Shown: one piece after another, positions 1-7,107 of the stretch
How the letters are laid out: each line of letters opens with the position of its first letter
How positions within the stretch are numbered: the first letter of the stretch is position 1
Assembly: GCA_009691315.1 (NCBI GenBank)
Contig: SICT01000001.1
Span: forward strand, 1 to 58,766
DNA length: 58,766 bases
Source of the DNA: Candidatus Uhrbacteria bacterium
GTDB taxonomy: Bacteria; Patescibacteriota; Patescibacteriia; 2-12-FULL-60-25
Direction of reading: 5' to 3'
The notes under the pieces: generated by a model
Told to the model about the DNA's origin: nothing
The model's database searches: none
The model's input: the letters and a program-made list of their open reading frames with translations, nothing else
Translations under genes and position numbers: made by a program

Positions 1-783
1 AAATCCTTCTACATCTCGCCCTTCCTGACGTGCCGGAAGAACAAAAATATCAGCCGCGGCATACCAGAGATTTCGTTCTTCATCGCTTGCCTGTAAGATA
101 AACGTGACGCACTGTTCGATGTGCTGGCTCTTAACTAAATTCTGCAAACGCTCACGATCTTCTCCATCACCAATCATCACATAATGGACGTGAGAAGGTA
201 ATTCTTTCAAAAGAACAATAAGTTGATCCAAACCTTTTCGCGATACAAGTCGCGTCACAGACAAAAGAATACATTCCTGTTCTTTTATATTTAAACGTCG
301 ACGAGCCTCGTCATGCGGAAGAAAATCTATCGGCTCAACTCCCGGAGTGAGAACCTCAACGCTTAATCCAGGATCCAATTGCTGAAGCAACAATTTTGTA
401 TATTCTGAATTTGCAATGATGAGTACAGCGGCTCTTAAAATCCGACGTGTGAGCCAACGTTTCCAAGCTGATCGACTTGCCAGTTGAATATCGAGTCCAT
501 GACACAGGATTGTATAAGGAAGCCCGTCAAACATCTGCACGATCCAAGCCGCGGTTCCAATCGGCAGAACATGACTGACAAAAATTGATTGATACCCTCG
601 CCTTCGTAAATCTCGTATCAGCTGAATGACGGATCGCCAACCAAAAAATCCTGCTTTGATCTCCGGTTGGAATACTTCCATCGCACCGTGTGAAGCATCA
701 ACCAAATTTTTTAAGTAACGCGCCACCCCTCCACGCCTCGGTGGATAATCAATCGTGATCAGAGCAATCTTCTGTTCAGGCAT
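1..783 (-). CDS. GT4-like glycosyltransferase, C-terminus cut by window edge
   Basis: This open frame starts at 783 and runs off the left edge, giving about 261 residues. The N-terminus has a GT-B opening (ALITIDYPPRRGGVARY), where a glycine-rich loop follows the first strand. Further on are the domain-linker region (VLTPGVEP) and the second Rossmann half (LSVTRLVSRKGLDQLI, MIGDGEDRERL). The frame ends at EGRDVEGF, which is where the family's nucleotide-sugar-binding EX7E motif should begin, so the end of the catalytic domain is missing only because the window stops. It overlaps the stop of the upstream flippase gene by 8 bases, suggesting translational coupling. The likely role is sugar transfer from a nucleotide donor to a lipid-linked glycan for surface polysaccharide. 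Donor and acceptor cannot be told from sequence. Confidence 0.85.
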   Translation of the reverse strand, partial: MPEQKIALITIDYPPRRGGVARYLKNLVDASHGAMEVFQPEIKAGFFGWRSVIQLIRDLRRRGYQSIFVSHVLPIGTAAWIVQMFDGLPYTILCHGLDIQLASRSAWKRWLTRRILRAAVLIIANSEYTKLLLQQLDPGLSVEVLTPGVEPIDFLPHDEARRRLNIKEQECILLSVTRLVSRKGLDQLIVLLKELPSHVHYVMIGDGEDRERLQNLVKSQHIEQCVTFILQASDEERNLWYAAADIFVLPARQEGRDVEGF

Positions 784-2215
784 AACGTCGTCTCAACCAA
801 TTTTTCAAAAGAGTAAAATCCTCCTGTCGTAAAAGTTTCACGATCGTCAGCAAGAGAATCGTCAGAATACCTGTACTCATCAATGCAATGATCAACGGCA
901 TGAAACTGAATACATAATGGATGATCAACCAAAGCAAGGCGGCGACGATCAATCCACGAATAACAAACCACAAGAACCAACTGATGCGTGCAACATCCTT
1001 TCTCACAAACCAAGCTCCGATCAAAAAAAGCCAAGAAAAGCTCACGACCGCAGCCCAGGCTGCTCCAACCGGACCAAGAGAAGGAACGAGCAAAAAATTC
1101 ATCACAACATTCAACACCATAGTGACTCCCATCGCGATCGTTTTCTGGCCGGCACGATGCGTTGCATTAAGCAAAGAACCAATCGGAAAGTCAAGAAAAA
1201 GTGGAATGAGAACCCAAGGCAAAATGATTAATGGGGCAACCGATCCAAGATAGGCCTGGCCATACACCAGTGGTACCAAACGCGGAGCAAAAGCGGAAAG
1301 ACCGGCCGCCAGTGGAATAGCCAAAACCATCATCAAACGGAGAGAACCGATAAACAGGCGGTTCATCCCGTCACGATCATTCGCCGCATGGACGGCACTC
1401 ATGCTGGGATAAAGCGCCGCCACAAATGTCAGGGGCAAAAATTGAAAAGAATAAGTTACTTTATACGCAATGGCGTAATAACCAACGGCAATCGCATCAT
1501 GAAATTGTTTGAGCAAAAGAGTATCAACGTAAGAATACACACGTACAAAAATTCCAGCCAGAGCAAATGGTAAAGCGAAACGTAAAAGTTTGAGAGCGGG
1601 CCAGTTGCCATCGGTCGTGAACGAAATCCCCTGTTTACGACTTTTGTGAATACTCCAAAAAACATTCCACGCACTGCCGCAGAATAAACCAAAGATCAGA
1701 CCAGATACACCGTGAAAGAAAAACACGGAGACCAACGTGACGATCGCCGTAATGATTTGTCCAAGAAACATTCCCCAAGCCTCAAAGCGTAATTTTTGTG
1801 TGCTGCGTAAAGCACCATACCAAACAAGCGAAAGATTATCTGCAGACATGACAAAACAAGCGATCGCCACGGCCACAATCGTTTCGCGTTCCGCCTGTGT
1901 TGACCAAACATAAGCCAATGCGGCAAGAGCGGCGAGCGGAATCAAGACAGACTTGATTTTGAGCGCGCGACCGAGAAGCGCTTGTCCATGCACCACATTT
2001 GCCGCCATCTCGCGAATGATCACGGGCGTTAATCCGAGATCAGCAATGATACCGAAGGCCGAAGTCACAGAAACAGCATAAAAATAGCTCCCCGTAATAT
2101 GGACTCCAACCAAGCGTGCCACCAACGTAAATGTCAAAAAAGAGATCACTTTCTGCCCGGTCGTAGCGAGGGTCAACCACAACGCATTTTGTGCCACCAT
2201 TTTTGCTTGAGACAT
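776..2215 (-). CDS. Polysaccharide/oligosaccharide flippase (Wzx/MATE-like)
   Basis: A 479-residue, almost entirely hydrophobic protein with about 12-14 membrane helices. The N-terminus (NALWLTLATTGQKVISF followed by VARLVGVHITGSYFYA) is typical of the MVF/Wzx branch of the MOP exporter superfamily, which moves undecaprenyl- or lipid-linked sugars across the membrane. Length matches the family. The next gene downstream is a GT4 glycosyltransferase with an 8-base overlap, supporting a glycan-export role. The start at 2215 is backed by a promoter whose -10 ends 6 bases before the ATG. Substrate unknown. Confidence 0.88.
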   Translation of the reverse strand: MSQAKMVAQNALWLTLATTGQKVISFLTFTLVARLVGVHITGSYFYAVSVTSAFGIIADLGLTPVIIREMAANVVHGQALLGRALKIKSVLIPLAALAALAYVWSTQAERETIVAVAIACFVMSADNLSLVWYGALRSTQKLRFEAWGMFLGQIITAIVTLVSVFFFHGVSGLIFGLFCGSAWNVFWSIHKSRKQGISFTTDGNWPALKLLRFALPFALAGIFVRVYSYVDTLLLKQFHDAIAVGYYAIAYKVTYSFQFLPLTFVAALYPSMSAVHAANDRDGMNRLFIGSLRLMMVLAIPLAAGLSAFAPRLVPLVYGQAYLGSVAPLIILPWVLIPLFLDFPIGSLLNATHRAGQKTIAMGVTMVLNVVMNFLLVPSLGPVGAAWAAVVSFSWLFLIGAWFVRKDVARISWFLWFVIRGLIVAALLWLIIHYVFSFMPLIIALMSTGILTILLLTIVKLLRQEDFTLLKNWLRRRYA

Positions 2216-2221
2216 GCAAGA

Positions 2222-2250
2222 AGCGTACGTGATTTACTCATTTTTTTCAA
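2222..2250 (-). promoter_or_regulatory. Promoter of flippase gene, near-leaderless
   Basis: On the minus strand TTGAAA (2250-2245), a 17-base spacer and TACGCT (2227-2222). The ATG at 2215 is 6 bases past the -10, so the predicted transcript starts at or within a base or two of the start codon. Confidence 0.5.
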
Positions 2251-2287
2251 TCCCAAAAGGAACGAAGAAAACAGGAGCGAAGAAACA

Positions 2288-2317
2288 TGGACAAGCGGAT
2301 CGAAAAATCGGTATAAT
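2288..2317 (+). promoter_or_regulatory. Promoter of secreted-protein gene, leaderless
   Basis: TGGACA (2288-2293), an 18-base spacer and a perfect TATAAT (2312-2317). The ATG at 2324 lies 6 bases after the -10, so the mRNA should begin at the start codon. This also rules out longer versions of the reading frame that begin before the promoter. Confidence 0.65.
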
Positions 2318-2323
2318 AGTATT

Positions 2324-3091
2324 ATGTATCGTAGAATAGGCTTTTTTTGTCTTTTGTTATTCATCGTTGCCACCTGGAGCTGTCGTGTTTCTTTCGCCGA
2401 AGAAAATGCCATTCAATCTGTTCGTATCCTAACTCAAGAAGAAGCCAAAAGAAGAAACCTCTACTTAAGGGAACTCAGCACAACGGGGGGAGGGGGTCTT
2501 TCCTCTATGGTGAATGTCCTTCCTATCTCCTCTCGTTTGACGACTGAACAACCTCTATTGCCGATTTCAACGAAGTCGCTCCCTCTATCAAATACCAAAC
2601 AGGAATCACTACGCGGACAAACAGCTCCTATTCCTCTTGGATCCATGATTAAATTACTCGATGATCAAAATCCGAACACGCAAGAGGATACCGTCGTGTA
2701 CTATATTGATCCCGCAGGTCTTCGGCATGCCTTTCCAAATGAAAAAATTTTTCTTTCCTGGAATCCGAACTATAAAAAAGTCCTTTTAGTGAACAAGCTT
2801 GAGTTGACGACCTTTCCTCTTGCAAACACGCGCATGACGTATAAGCCTTATACGCATTTGGTAAAGATAAAAACGCAACCACGCGTTTATATCGTCACTC
2901 AAAACGCCGTCTTACGATGGGTAAAAACGGAAGCCCTGGCCAAACAACTTTACGGAAAACAATGGAAAACCCTGATCGATGATCTTCCCACAGATATCAT
3001 GAAAGACTATCAAATAGGAATGCCCATAGCCCAAAAAAGCGATATTTCCAATGTACAAAAAAATATTGCTAGAAAAAATGCGACCAGATGA
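2324..3091 (+). CDS. Secreted protein of unknown function with IDPAGLRHAFPNEK-type module
   Basis: A 255-residue protein. The first 25 residues form a signal peptide (MYRRIGFFCLLLFIVATWS, cleavage probably after SFA). The start at 2324 is chosen because the frame is open further upstream but a perfect -10 box sits right before this ATG. The C-terminal half contains YYIDPAGLRHAFPNEKIFLSW, then a threshold-like LELTTFPLANTRMTYKPYTHLVKI, PRVYIVTQNAVLRWVKTEALAKQLYG and DDLPTDIMKDYQIG. I recognise this arrangement (G-R-x-F-P-N-E, then VY-x-V...LRW) from secreted or surface proteins recurring in Patescibacteria, but know no function. It probably sits outside the cytoplasmic membrane. It converges with rpsI across an 18-base gap with no obvious terminator. 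Confidence 0.75.
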   Translation: MYRRIGFFCLLLFIVATWSCRVSFAEENAIQSVRILTQEEAKRRNLYLRELSTTGGGGLSSMVNVLPISSRLTTEQPLLPISTKSLPLSNTKQESLRGQTAPIPLGSMIKLLDDQNPNTQEDTVVYYIDPAGLRHAFPNEKIFLSWNPNYKKVLLVNKLELTTFPLANTRMTYKPYTHLVKIKTQPRVYIVTQNAVLRWVKTEALAKQLYGKQWKTLIDDLPTDIMKDYQIGMPIAQKSDISNVQKNIARKNATR

Positions 3092-3109
3092 CAAAGACAA
3101 AAACTCTTC

Positions 3110-3631
3110 TTAACGCTTTGACCACTGCGGTGCGCGTCTGGCTTTTTTCAAACCGAATTTCTTGCGTTCCTTGGCGCGCGGATCACGGGTGAGATATCCC
3201 ATTTTCTTTAGTGTTTGACGATAGGCTGGATTTAAAATGATGAGCGTGCGGCACAATCCAAGACGAATGGCTTCTGCCTGTCCACGAATACCTCCTCCAT
3301 TGACCGAAGCACTCAAATCTATACTCGTTTCCAAACCAACCATTGTGAGGGGAATTTTTATGGTATTACGTAATTCTTGGGTGCCAAAATATTCATCAAT
3401 TGATCGACCGTTAACAGTAATGGTCCCCTTGCCATTTTTAATTAAACGACATCGCGCGATAGATGTTTTGCGTCGACCGACGGCACCAATCCATGAACCC
3501 CCCGTGGATTCAGCAGAACCAATCGCATCCTGCACCTCCTCCTTTTCTTCAGCGGTGGCAGATTTAGGTTTCTTTGCTGTAGCGGTTTTACGCGGGGCAC
3601 GCGGTTTTTTTATCACTTCTTCCGTAGGCAT
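3110..3631 (-). CDS. rpsI: 30S ribosomal protein S9 (uS9), N-terminally extended
   Basis: A 173-residue protein whose last ~128 residues are a complete uS9: VGRRKTSIARCRL, NGRSIDEYF, VNGGGIRGQAEAIRLGLCRTL, and the decoding-centre tail KKFGLKKARRAPQWSKR. The usual bacterial length is about 130, so the first ~45 residues are an addition, rich in Lys, Ala and Glu (KKPRAPRKTATAKKPKSATA) and probably disordered. It is the last gene of the ribosomal cluster, 4 bases after rplM. The conserved C-terminal Lys-Arg reaching the P-site tRNA is kept. No other ATG lies closer to the conserved domain, which supports the extension. Confidence 0.97.
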   Translation of the reverse strand: MPTEEVIKKPRAPRKTATAKKPKSATAEEKEEVQDAIGSAESTGGSWIGAVGRRKTSIARCRLIKNGKGTITVNGRSIDEYFGTQELRNTIKIPLTMVGLETSIDLSASVNGGGIRGQAEAIRLGLCRTLIILNPAYRQTLKKMGYLTRDPRAKERKKFGLKKARRAPQWSKR

Positions 3632-3635
3632 AAAA

Positions 3636-4022
3636 TTATAAAACGATAATCAAACGCTTTAATCTTTCTTTCTGTGTACGATTTTTTGGCAACATATACT
3701 TGACCGCGTGACGCAATACTTCTCCTGGTTTTTCTTGCTGAAGCTTCGCCACCGGCAAACGTGTAATACCACTCGGACGGTTGGAGGAACGAAACAAAAC
3801 TTTTTGCTCCATCTTTTTTCCCGTAAACACAAGCGCGCGAGGATTCGTCACCTTCACGATCGATCCGCTATCGATGTGCGGGATATAGCTTGGCTTATCT
3901 TTCCCCATGAGCAATCTCGCAATTTCGCTCGCTAAACGCCCAACCACTTTTCCCGTGGCGTCAATCGTAACGACTTCTCGTTTTCCTGCAATGCGTGATT
4001 CGCGTTTATGATTCCAGCTCAT
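3636..4022 (-). CDS. rplM: 50S ribosomal protein L13 (uL13)
   Basis: A 128-residue uL13, somewhat shorter than the common ~142. Conserved stretches are VVTIDATGKVVGRLASEIARLLMGKDKPSYIPHID read in pieces, VTNPRALVFTGKKMEQKVLFRSS, and VLRHAVKYMLPKNRTQKERLKRL. It binds 23S rRNA domains early in large-subunit assembly. It sits 5 bases after rplQ and 4 before rpsI, the conserved rplM-rpsI pair. The C-terminus ends at LKRLIIVL, without the usual short extra tail. Confidence 0.97.
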   Translation of the reverse strand: MSWNHKRESRIAGKREVVTIDATGKVVGRLASEIARLLMGKDKPSYIPHIDSGSIVKVTNPRALVFTGKKMEQKVLFRSSNRPSGITRLPVAKLQQEKPGEVLRHAVKYMLPKNRTQKERLKRLIIVL

Positions 4023-4027
4023 ATAGA

Positions 4028-4381
4028 TTATTTCACAAGTTGAATTTGAGCCGTCTCAGCCCCATCCCCGTGACGTGTGCCTAGTTTAATAATGCGTGTA
4101 TAGCCTCCAGGACGGGTGGCGTAGCGAGGACCCAATTCTTCCAAAATTTTGTTGACCGCGGATTCCATGGGCAAAACTTTCATCAACAAACGACGTGTGG
4201 CGAGAGATTTTGTTTTACCCCGTGTAATCACTTTTTCCACCATCGGTTTAACGGCTTTGGCTTTGGCCAAGGTCGTATTCACATGCTCATATAAAATGAT
4301 CGAAGTCATCAAATTATGCAACAACGCTCGGCGTGGTCCGGATGAGCGGTCAAGAGTTTTTCCAACGCGGCGATGGCGCAT
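4028..4381 (-). CDS. rplQ: 50S ribosomal protein L17 (bL17)
   Basis: A 117-residue bL17 of normal length. The N-terminus MRHRRVGKTLDRSSGPRRALLHNL matches the family (R-H-x-x-x-x-x-L-x-R), followed by MTSIILYEHVNTTLAKAKAVKPMVEKVITRGK and the C-terminal GGYTRIIKLGTRHGDGAETAQIQLV. It sits near the polypeptide exit tunnel of the large subunit. It follows rpoA by 31 bases, keeping the classic rpoA-rplQ order, and precedes rplM. Confidence 0.97.
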   Translation of the reverse strand: MRHRRVGKTLDRSSGPRRALLHNLMTSIILYEHVNTTLAKAKAVKPMVEKVITRGKTKSLATRRLLMKVLPMESAVNKILEELGPRYATRPGGYTRIIKLGTRHGDGAETAQIQLVK

Positions 4382-4412
4382 ATCAATGGTAATTCAGTGA
4401 AGAAGATGGAGT

Positions 4413-5120
4413 TTAGGCTTTTTCCTCGCTATACGTCAAGTCCTTCAACACATTCACATAATCCAATAAAACGACAACGGCTTGATTAACGGCATCGACG
4501 GCATCGATCGTTCCATCGGTTTCCACACGCAAAATCAGTTTATCAAAGTCTGTTTTTTCTCCAACGCGTGTCGCCTCTACTTTATAAGAAACATTCAATA
4601 CGGGGCTATAAAGCGCATCGATCGCGATCGTTCCTAATTCCAATTTTTCTTTGGCTCGCTCTTCCGTCGAACGATATCCGCGTCCTGGAGAAACCCAGAT
4701 CTCCATCTCAAGTGCAGCCGAAGGATCGGTTAACGTTGCAATCGGTAAATCCGTATTGATAATTTCAACTTGCGCATTTGCCTCAAAATCTTTTCCTGTC
4801 ACAACTTTTTCGCCTTTGACCAACAGACTCAACTTGACCGGTTCTTCCGAAAATAATTTCATGCGCAACATTTTCAGATTCAAAATGACTTCTAACATGT
4901 CTTCCTTGACATGAGACAACGTAGAAAATTCGTGATCAACCCCTTTAATTTTCACGGCGGTAACCGCAGCACCAGATAAAGAACCTAAGAGAACACGACG
5001 CAACGCATTACCTAAGGTCGTCCCATAGCCTTGAGCGCAGGGCTCGACCGTCAAAACACCCTCATGCGGGCGTTCACCGCGTGTGAAACGGATTTTAGAT
5101 GGAAGTAAAATTGGGTCCAT
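4413..5120 (-). CDS. rpoA: RNA polymerase alpha subunit, lacking the C-terminal domain
   Basis: A 235-residue alpha subunit; bacterial RpoA is normally about 310-330. The N-terminal dimerisation and assembly domain is complete: GYGTTLGNALRRVLLGSLSGAAVTAVKI near residues 31-58, GVDHEFSTL, VKEDMLEVILNLK and, at the end, DKLILRVETDGTIDAVDAVNQAVVVLLDYV. The protein then stops at SEEKA, just where the linker to alpha-CTD would begin, so the helix-hairpin-helix domain that contacts UP elements and activators is absent. The next gene, rplQ, follows after 31 bases, and I see no separate CTD frame in the gap. It lies between rpsD and rplQ, the standard position. Polymerase assembly should be intact, while activator contacts through alpha-CTD should not exist. 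Confidence 0.96.
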   Translation of the reverse strand: MDPILLPSKIRFTRGERPHEGVLTVEPCAQGYGTTLGNALRRVLLGSLSGAAVTAVKIKGVDHEFSTLSHVKEDMLEVILNLKMLRMKLFSEEPVKLSLLVKGEKVVTGKDFEANAQVEIINTDLPIATLTDPSAALEMEIWVSPGRGYRSTEERAKEKLELGTIAIDALYSPVLNVSYKVEATRVGEKTDFDKLILRVETDGTIDAVDAVNQAVVVLLDYVNVLKDLTYSEEKA

Positions 5121-5157
5121 AGGAATGATTCATGTTTCATGATCCATGATCCATGAA

Positions 5158-5778
5158 TTATTGACGAGAATAAAATTCAATGATGAGTTTTGAATCAAAA
5201 GGTTGTTGTAATTCTGTGCCCGCTGGAATACCGGTCACTTTTCCAGAAATGGTTTCTGCATCAAGGGCGAGCCAAGAGGGTACATCCTTCTTGTTTTTCA
5301 ACAATTCCACGACCTGTTTCCAATTCCCTTTCTCACGCTTATTTTCCCGAATAGCAATCACGTCTCCTGTTTGAACATGATAAGATGGAATATTGAGGCG
5401 TTTACCGTTCACGGAAATATGAGCATGAGAAACAGCTTGGCGAGCAGCGGCGCGAGTCTTGACCAAACCTAAACGGTAGACCGTGTTATCTAAACGCGTT
5501 TCCAAGAATTGAACTAAGGTCTCTCCAGAATTCCCTCGTTTTGCTACAGCCGAACGAAATAAATTACGGAATTGGCGCTCGTTTAATCCGTAAATACGCT
5601 TGGCCTTTTGCTTTTCTCTGAGCTGTTTGCCGTAGTCGGTCATGCGGCCAAAGCCCTTTGGTCCATGAACTCCTGGTGGATAAGGACGGCGCGACAAGGC
5701 TCGCGCATGAGCAGCACGATCAGACAGCGGAATGCCTTCACGACGAGAGTATTTTGCCAGCGTTTTAAGAGTCTTCAT
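5158..5778 (-). CDS. rpsD: 30S ribosomal protein S4 (uS4)
   Basis: A 206-residue uS4 of normal length. The start at 5778 gives MKTLKTLAKYSRREGIPL; a longer frame to 5814 would overlap rpsK and adds residues not seen in the family. Conserved parts are RRPYPPGVHGPKG, YGKQLREKQKAKRIYGLNERQF, and the S4 RNA-binding domain (LETRLDNTVYRLGLVKTRAAARQ, HAHISVNGKRLNIPSY). The N-terminal zinc-binding cysteines found in some species are missing. It begins 5 bases after the rpsK stop, with no Shine-Dalgarno visible, so coupled translation is likely. It is a primary 16S rRNA binder. Confidence 0.96.
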   Translation of the reverse strand: MKTLKTLAKYSRREGIPLSDRAAHARALSRRPYPPGVHGPKGFGRMTDYGKQLREKQKAKRIYGLNERQFRNLFRSAVAKRGNSGETLVQFLETRLDNTVYRLGLVKTRAAARQAVSHAHISVNGKRLNIPSYHVQTGDVIAIRENKREKGNWKQVVELLKNKKDVPSWLALDAETISGKVTGIPAGTELQQPFDSKLIIEFYSRQ

Positions 5779-5783
5779 AAAGT

Positions 5784-6242
5784 TTAAACACGGCGTGGAC
5801 GTGGTGGTCGACAACCATTATGTGGAATTGGGGTGATATCTTTCATGGACAACACACCCACGCCATTGGCATTAAGAGCGCGCAATGCTCCTTCACGTCC
5901 CTGACCCACACCCGTAATAAAAACACTCACTTCTTTCAATCCAAAATCTTTCACTTTTTCCACCACATCGCGTACGATGACAGACGCGGCATACGGCGTG
6001 GCTTTTTTCGGACCCTTAAAGCCAACGACGCCGGCGCTTGACCAGGCCAGCACATTTCCATTCATATCGGTAAGTGAAACGATGGTGTTGTTATAGGTTG
6101 CTTGAATATACGCCTTCCCTTGAGGAATCTGCGTGTGGGCTTTTTTGCTCTTGCGAGGCTTGGCTTTTCCGGTCTTCTCCTTTTTCCCCTCTACAGGAGA
6201 ATCTGATTCGCCGGCTGGCTTTTTTTGAGTGTCGTCAATCAT
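5784..6242 (-). CDS. rpsK: 30S ribosomal protein S11 (uS11), N-terminally extended
   Basis: A 152-residue protein; residues ~37-152 are uS11 (QGKAYIQATYNNTIVSLTDMNGNVLAWSSAG, KKATPYAAS, VSVFITGVGQGREGALRAL, DITPIPHNGCRPPRPRRV). The first ~36 residues are a charged, Lys- and Pro-rich extension (KKPAGESDSPVEGKKEKTGK) beyond the usual ~129 residues. uS11 lines the platform of the small subunit near the E site. It starts 6 bases after the rpsM stop and is followed 5 bases later by rpsD, the standard alpha-operon order. Confidence 0.97.
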   Translation of the reverse strand: MIDDTQKKPAGESDSPVEGKKEKTGKAKPRKSKKAHTQIPQGKAYIQATYNNTIVSLTDMNGNVLAWSSAGVVGFKGPKKATPYAASVIVRDVVEKVKDFGLKEVSVFITGVGQGREGALRALNANGVGVLSMKDITPIPHNGCRPPRPRRV

Positions 6243-6248
6243 AGCGGT

Positions 6249-6635
6249 TTAGGTCTTTTCGAGTTTACGTTTACCAGAACCCATGGTACGACGGACATTC
6301 CCACGAATGGTGCGAGAATTTGTTTTTGTCCGCTGACCACGAACCGGAAGGTTGCGAATATGACGCACGCCCCGATAGCACCCAATCTCTTTCAAACGTT
6401 TAATGTTCGACAAAACTTCCCGTTTCAGCTCTCCTTCCACACGATAATTTTTTTCCACCTGATCACGTAATTTGTTTGCCTGTACTTCCGTCAAATCCTT
6501 GACACGAATTTCCGCCGCAATACCAGAAGCCACGAGAATTTTTTTCGCGGTGGTGTTACCGATGCCGTAGATGTACGTCAGAGCGACGTCAATGCGTTTT
6601 TGTGCAGGAAGGGTGACTCCAGCGATACGAGCCAT
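6249..6635 (-). CDS. rpsM: 30S ribosomal protein S13 (uS13)
   Basis: A 128-residue uS13 of normal length. It starts MARIAGVTLPAQKRIDVALTYIYGIG, carries the helix-two-turn-helix region and the conserved basic segment CYRGVRHIRNLPVRGQRTKTNSRTIRG read in parts. It bridges to the large subunit (bridge B1) and contacts the A- and P-site tRNAs. It lies 26 bases after rpmJ and 6 before rpsK. Confidence 0.97.
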   Translation of the reverse strand: MARIAGVTLPAQKRIDVALTYIYGIGNTTAKKILVASGIAAEIRVKDLTEVQANKLRDQVEKNYRVEGELKREVLSNIKRLKEIGCYRGVRHIRNLPVRGQRTKTNSRTIRGNVRRTMGSGKRKLEKT

Positions 6636-6661
6636 AGATGAGTGATGGACAATTCAGCCAA

Positions 6662-6778
6662 TTAACCTTGGCGCTGTTTATGTTTAGGATTCTTCGGACA
6701 AATGACGACGACCCGACCCTTGCGGCGGACCACCTGACAATCTCGGCACATCGGTTTTACAGATGATCTGACCTTCAT
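6662..6778 (-). CDS. rpmJ: 50S ribosomal protein L36 (bL36)
   Basis: A 38-residue bL36. The start at 6778 gives MKVRSSVKPMCRDCQVVRRKG, then VVVICPKNPKHKQRQG and TAA. The zinc-ribbon ligands are kept: C11, C14, C27 and H32. Length and spacing fit the family exactly. It sits between infA and rpsM, its standard place in bacterial spc/alpha operons, and stabilises 23S rRNA near the factor-binding region. Confidence 0.96.
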   Translation of the reverse strand: MKVRSSVKPMCRDCQVVRRKGRVVVICPKNPKHKQRQG

Positions 6779-6803
6779 ATAATTTCCATCGTTAATAAGA
6801 GGG

Positions 6804-7037
6804 CTATAATCTATACGTTATGCGTCCCTTTGTCAAATCGTAGGGGGTCATCTCCAACTGCACATCATCTCCAGGAGTCAAGCGGATGCGATTCATTCTC
6901 ATTTTCCCTGATAAATAACACAAAATACTCTGACCGTTCTCCAGTTTAACGCGAAAGGTTGCGCCCGGAAGATTCTCTTCGATCGTCCCCTTCACCACCA
7001 AAAAATCCTTGCTGGGAGAAGAGCCTTTATCCGCCAT
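6804..7037 (-). CDS. infA: Translation initiation factor IF-1
   Basis: A 77-residue S1-fold protein starting at 7037 (MADKGSSPSKDFLVVKGTIEENL). The frame is open further upstream, but that would add ~55 residues foreign to the family and would start ahead of the promoter at 7104-7075. Conserved IF-1 features: GTIEENLPGATFRVKLENGQ, LSGKMRMNRIRLTPGD, VQLEMTPYDLTKGRITYR. IF-1 blocks the 30S A site during initiation. It is first in the operon leading to rpmJ and the ribosomal genes, with a leader of about 30 bases and no clear Shine-Dalgarno. Confidence 0.96.
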   Translation of the reverse strand: MADKGSSPSKDFLVVKGTIEENLPGATFRVKLENGQSILCYLSGKMRMNRIRLTPGDDVQLEMTPYDLTKGRITYRL

Positions 7038-7074
7038 AGAAAAGTGTTTGAGACATGAAAAATGGAATGAACAA

Positions 7075-7104
7075 ACAATACCAAAAAAAAAATCTGGCGT
7101 CAAT
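7075..7104 (-). promoter_or_regulatory. Promoter of infA-ribosomal operon
   Basis: Minus-strand TTGACG (7104-7099), a 17-base spacer dominated by a ten-T tract, and TATTGT (7080-7075). Transcription would start near 7068, leaving a ~30-base leader before infA. The -35 overlaps the stop region of the upstream membrane protein gene. Confidence 0.6.
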
Positions 7105-7107
7105 GAC

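Noticed and set aside
2099..2323. Upstream extension of the secreted protein frame to 2099
   Set aside because: The added residues overlap the start of the flippase gene on the other strand and lie before a perfect -10 box and a clear signal peptide at 2324.
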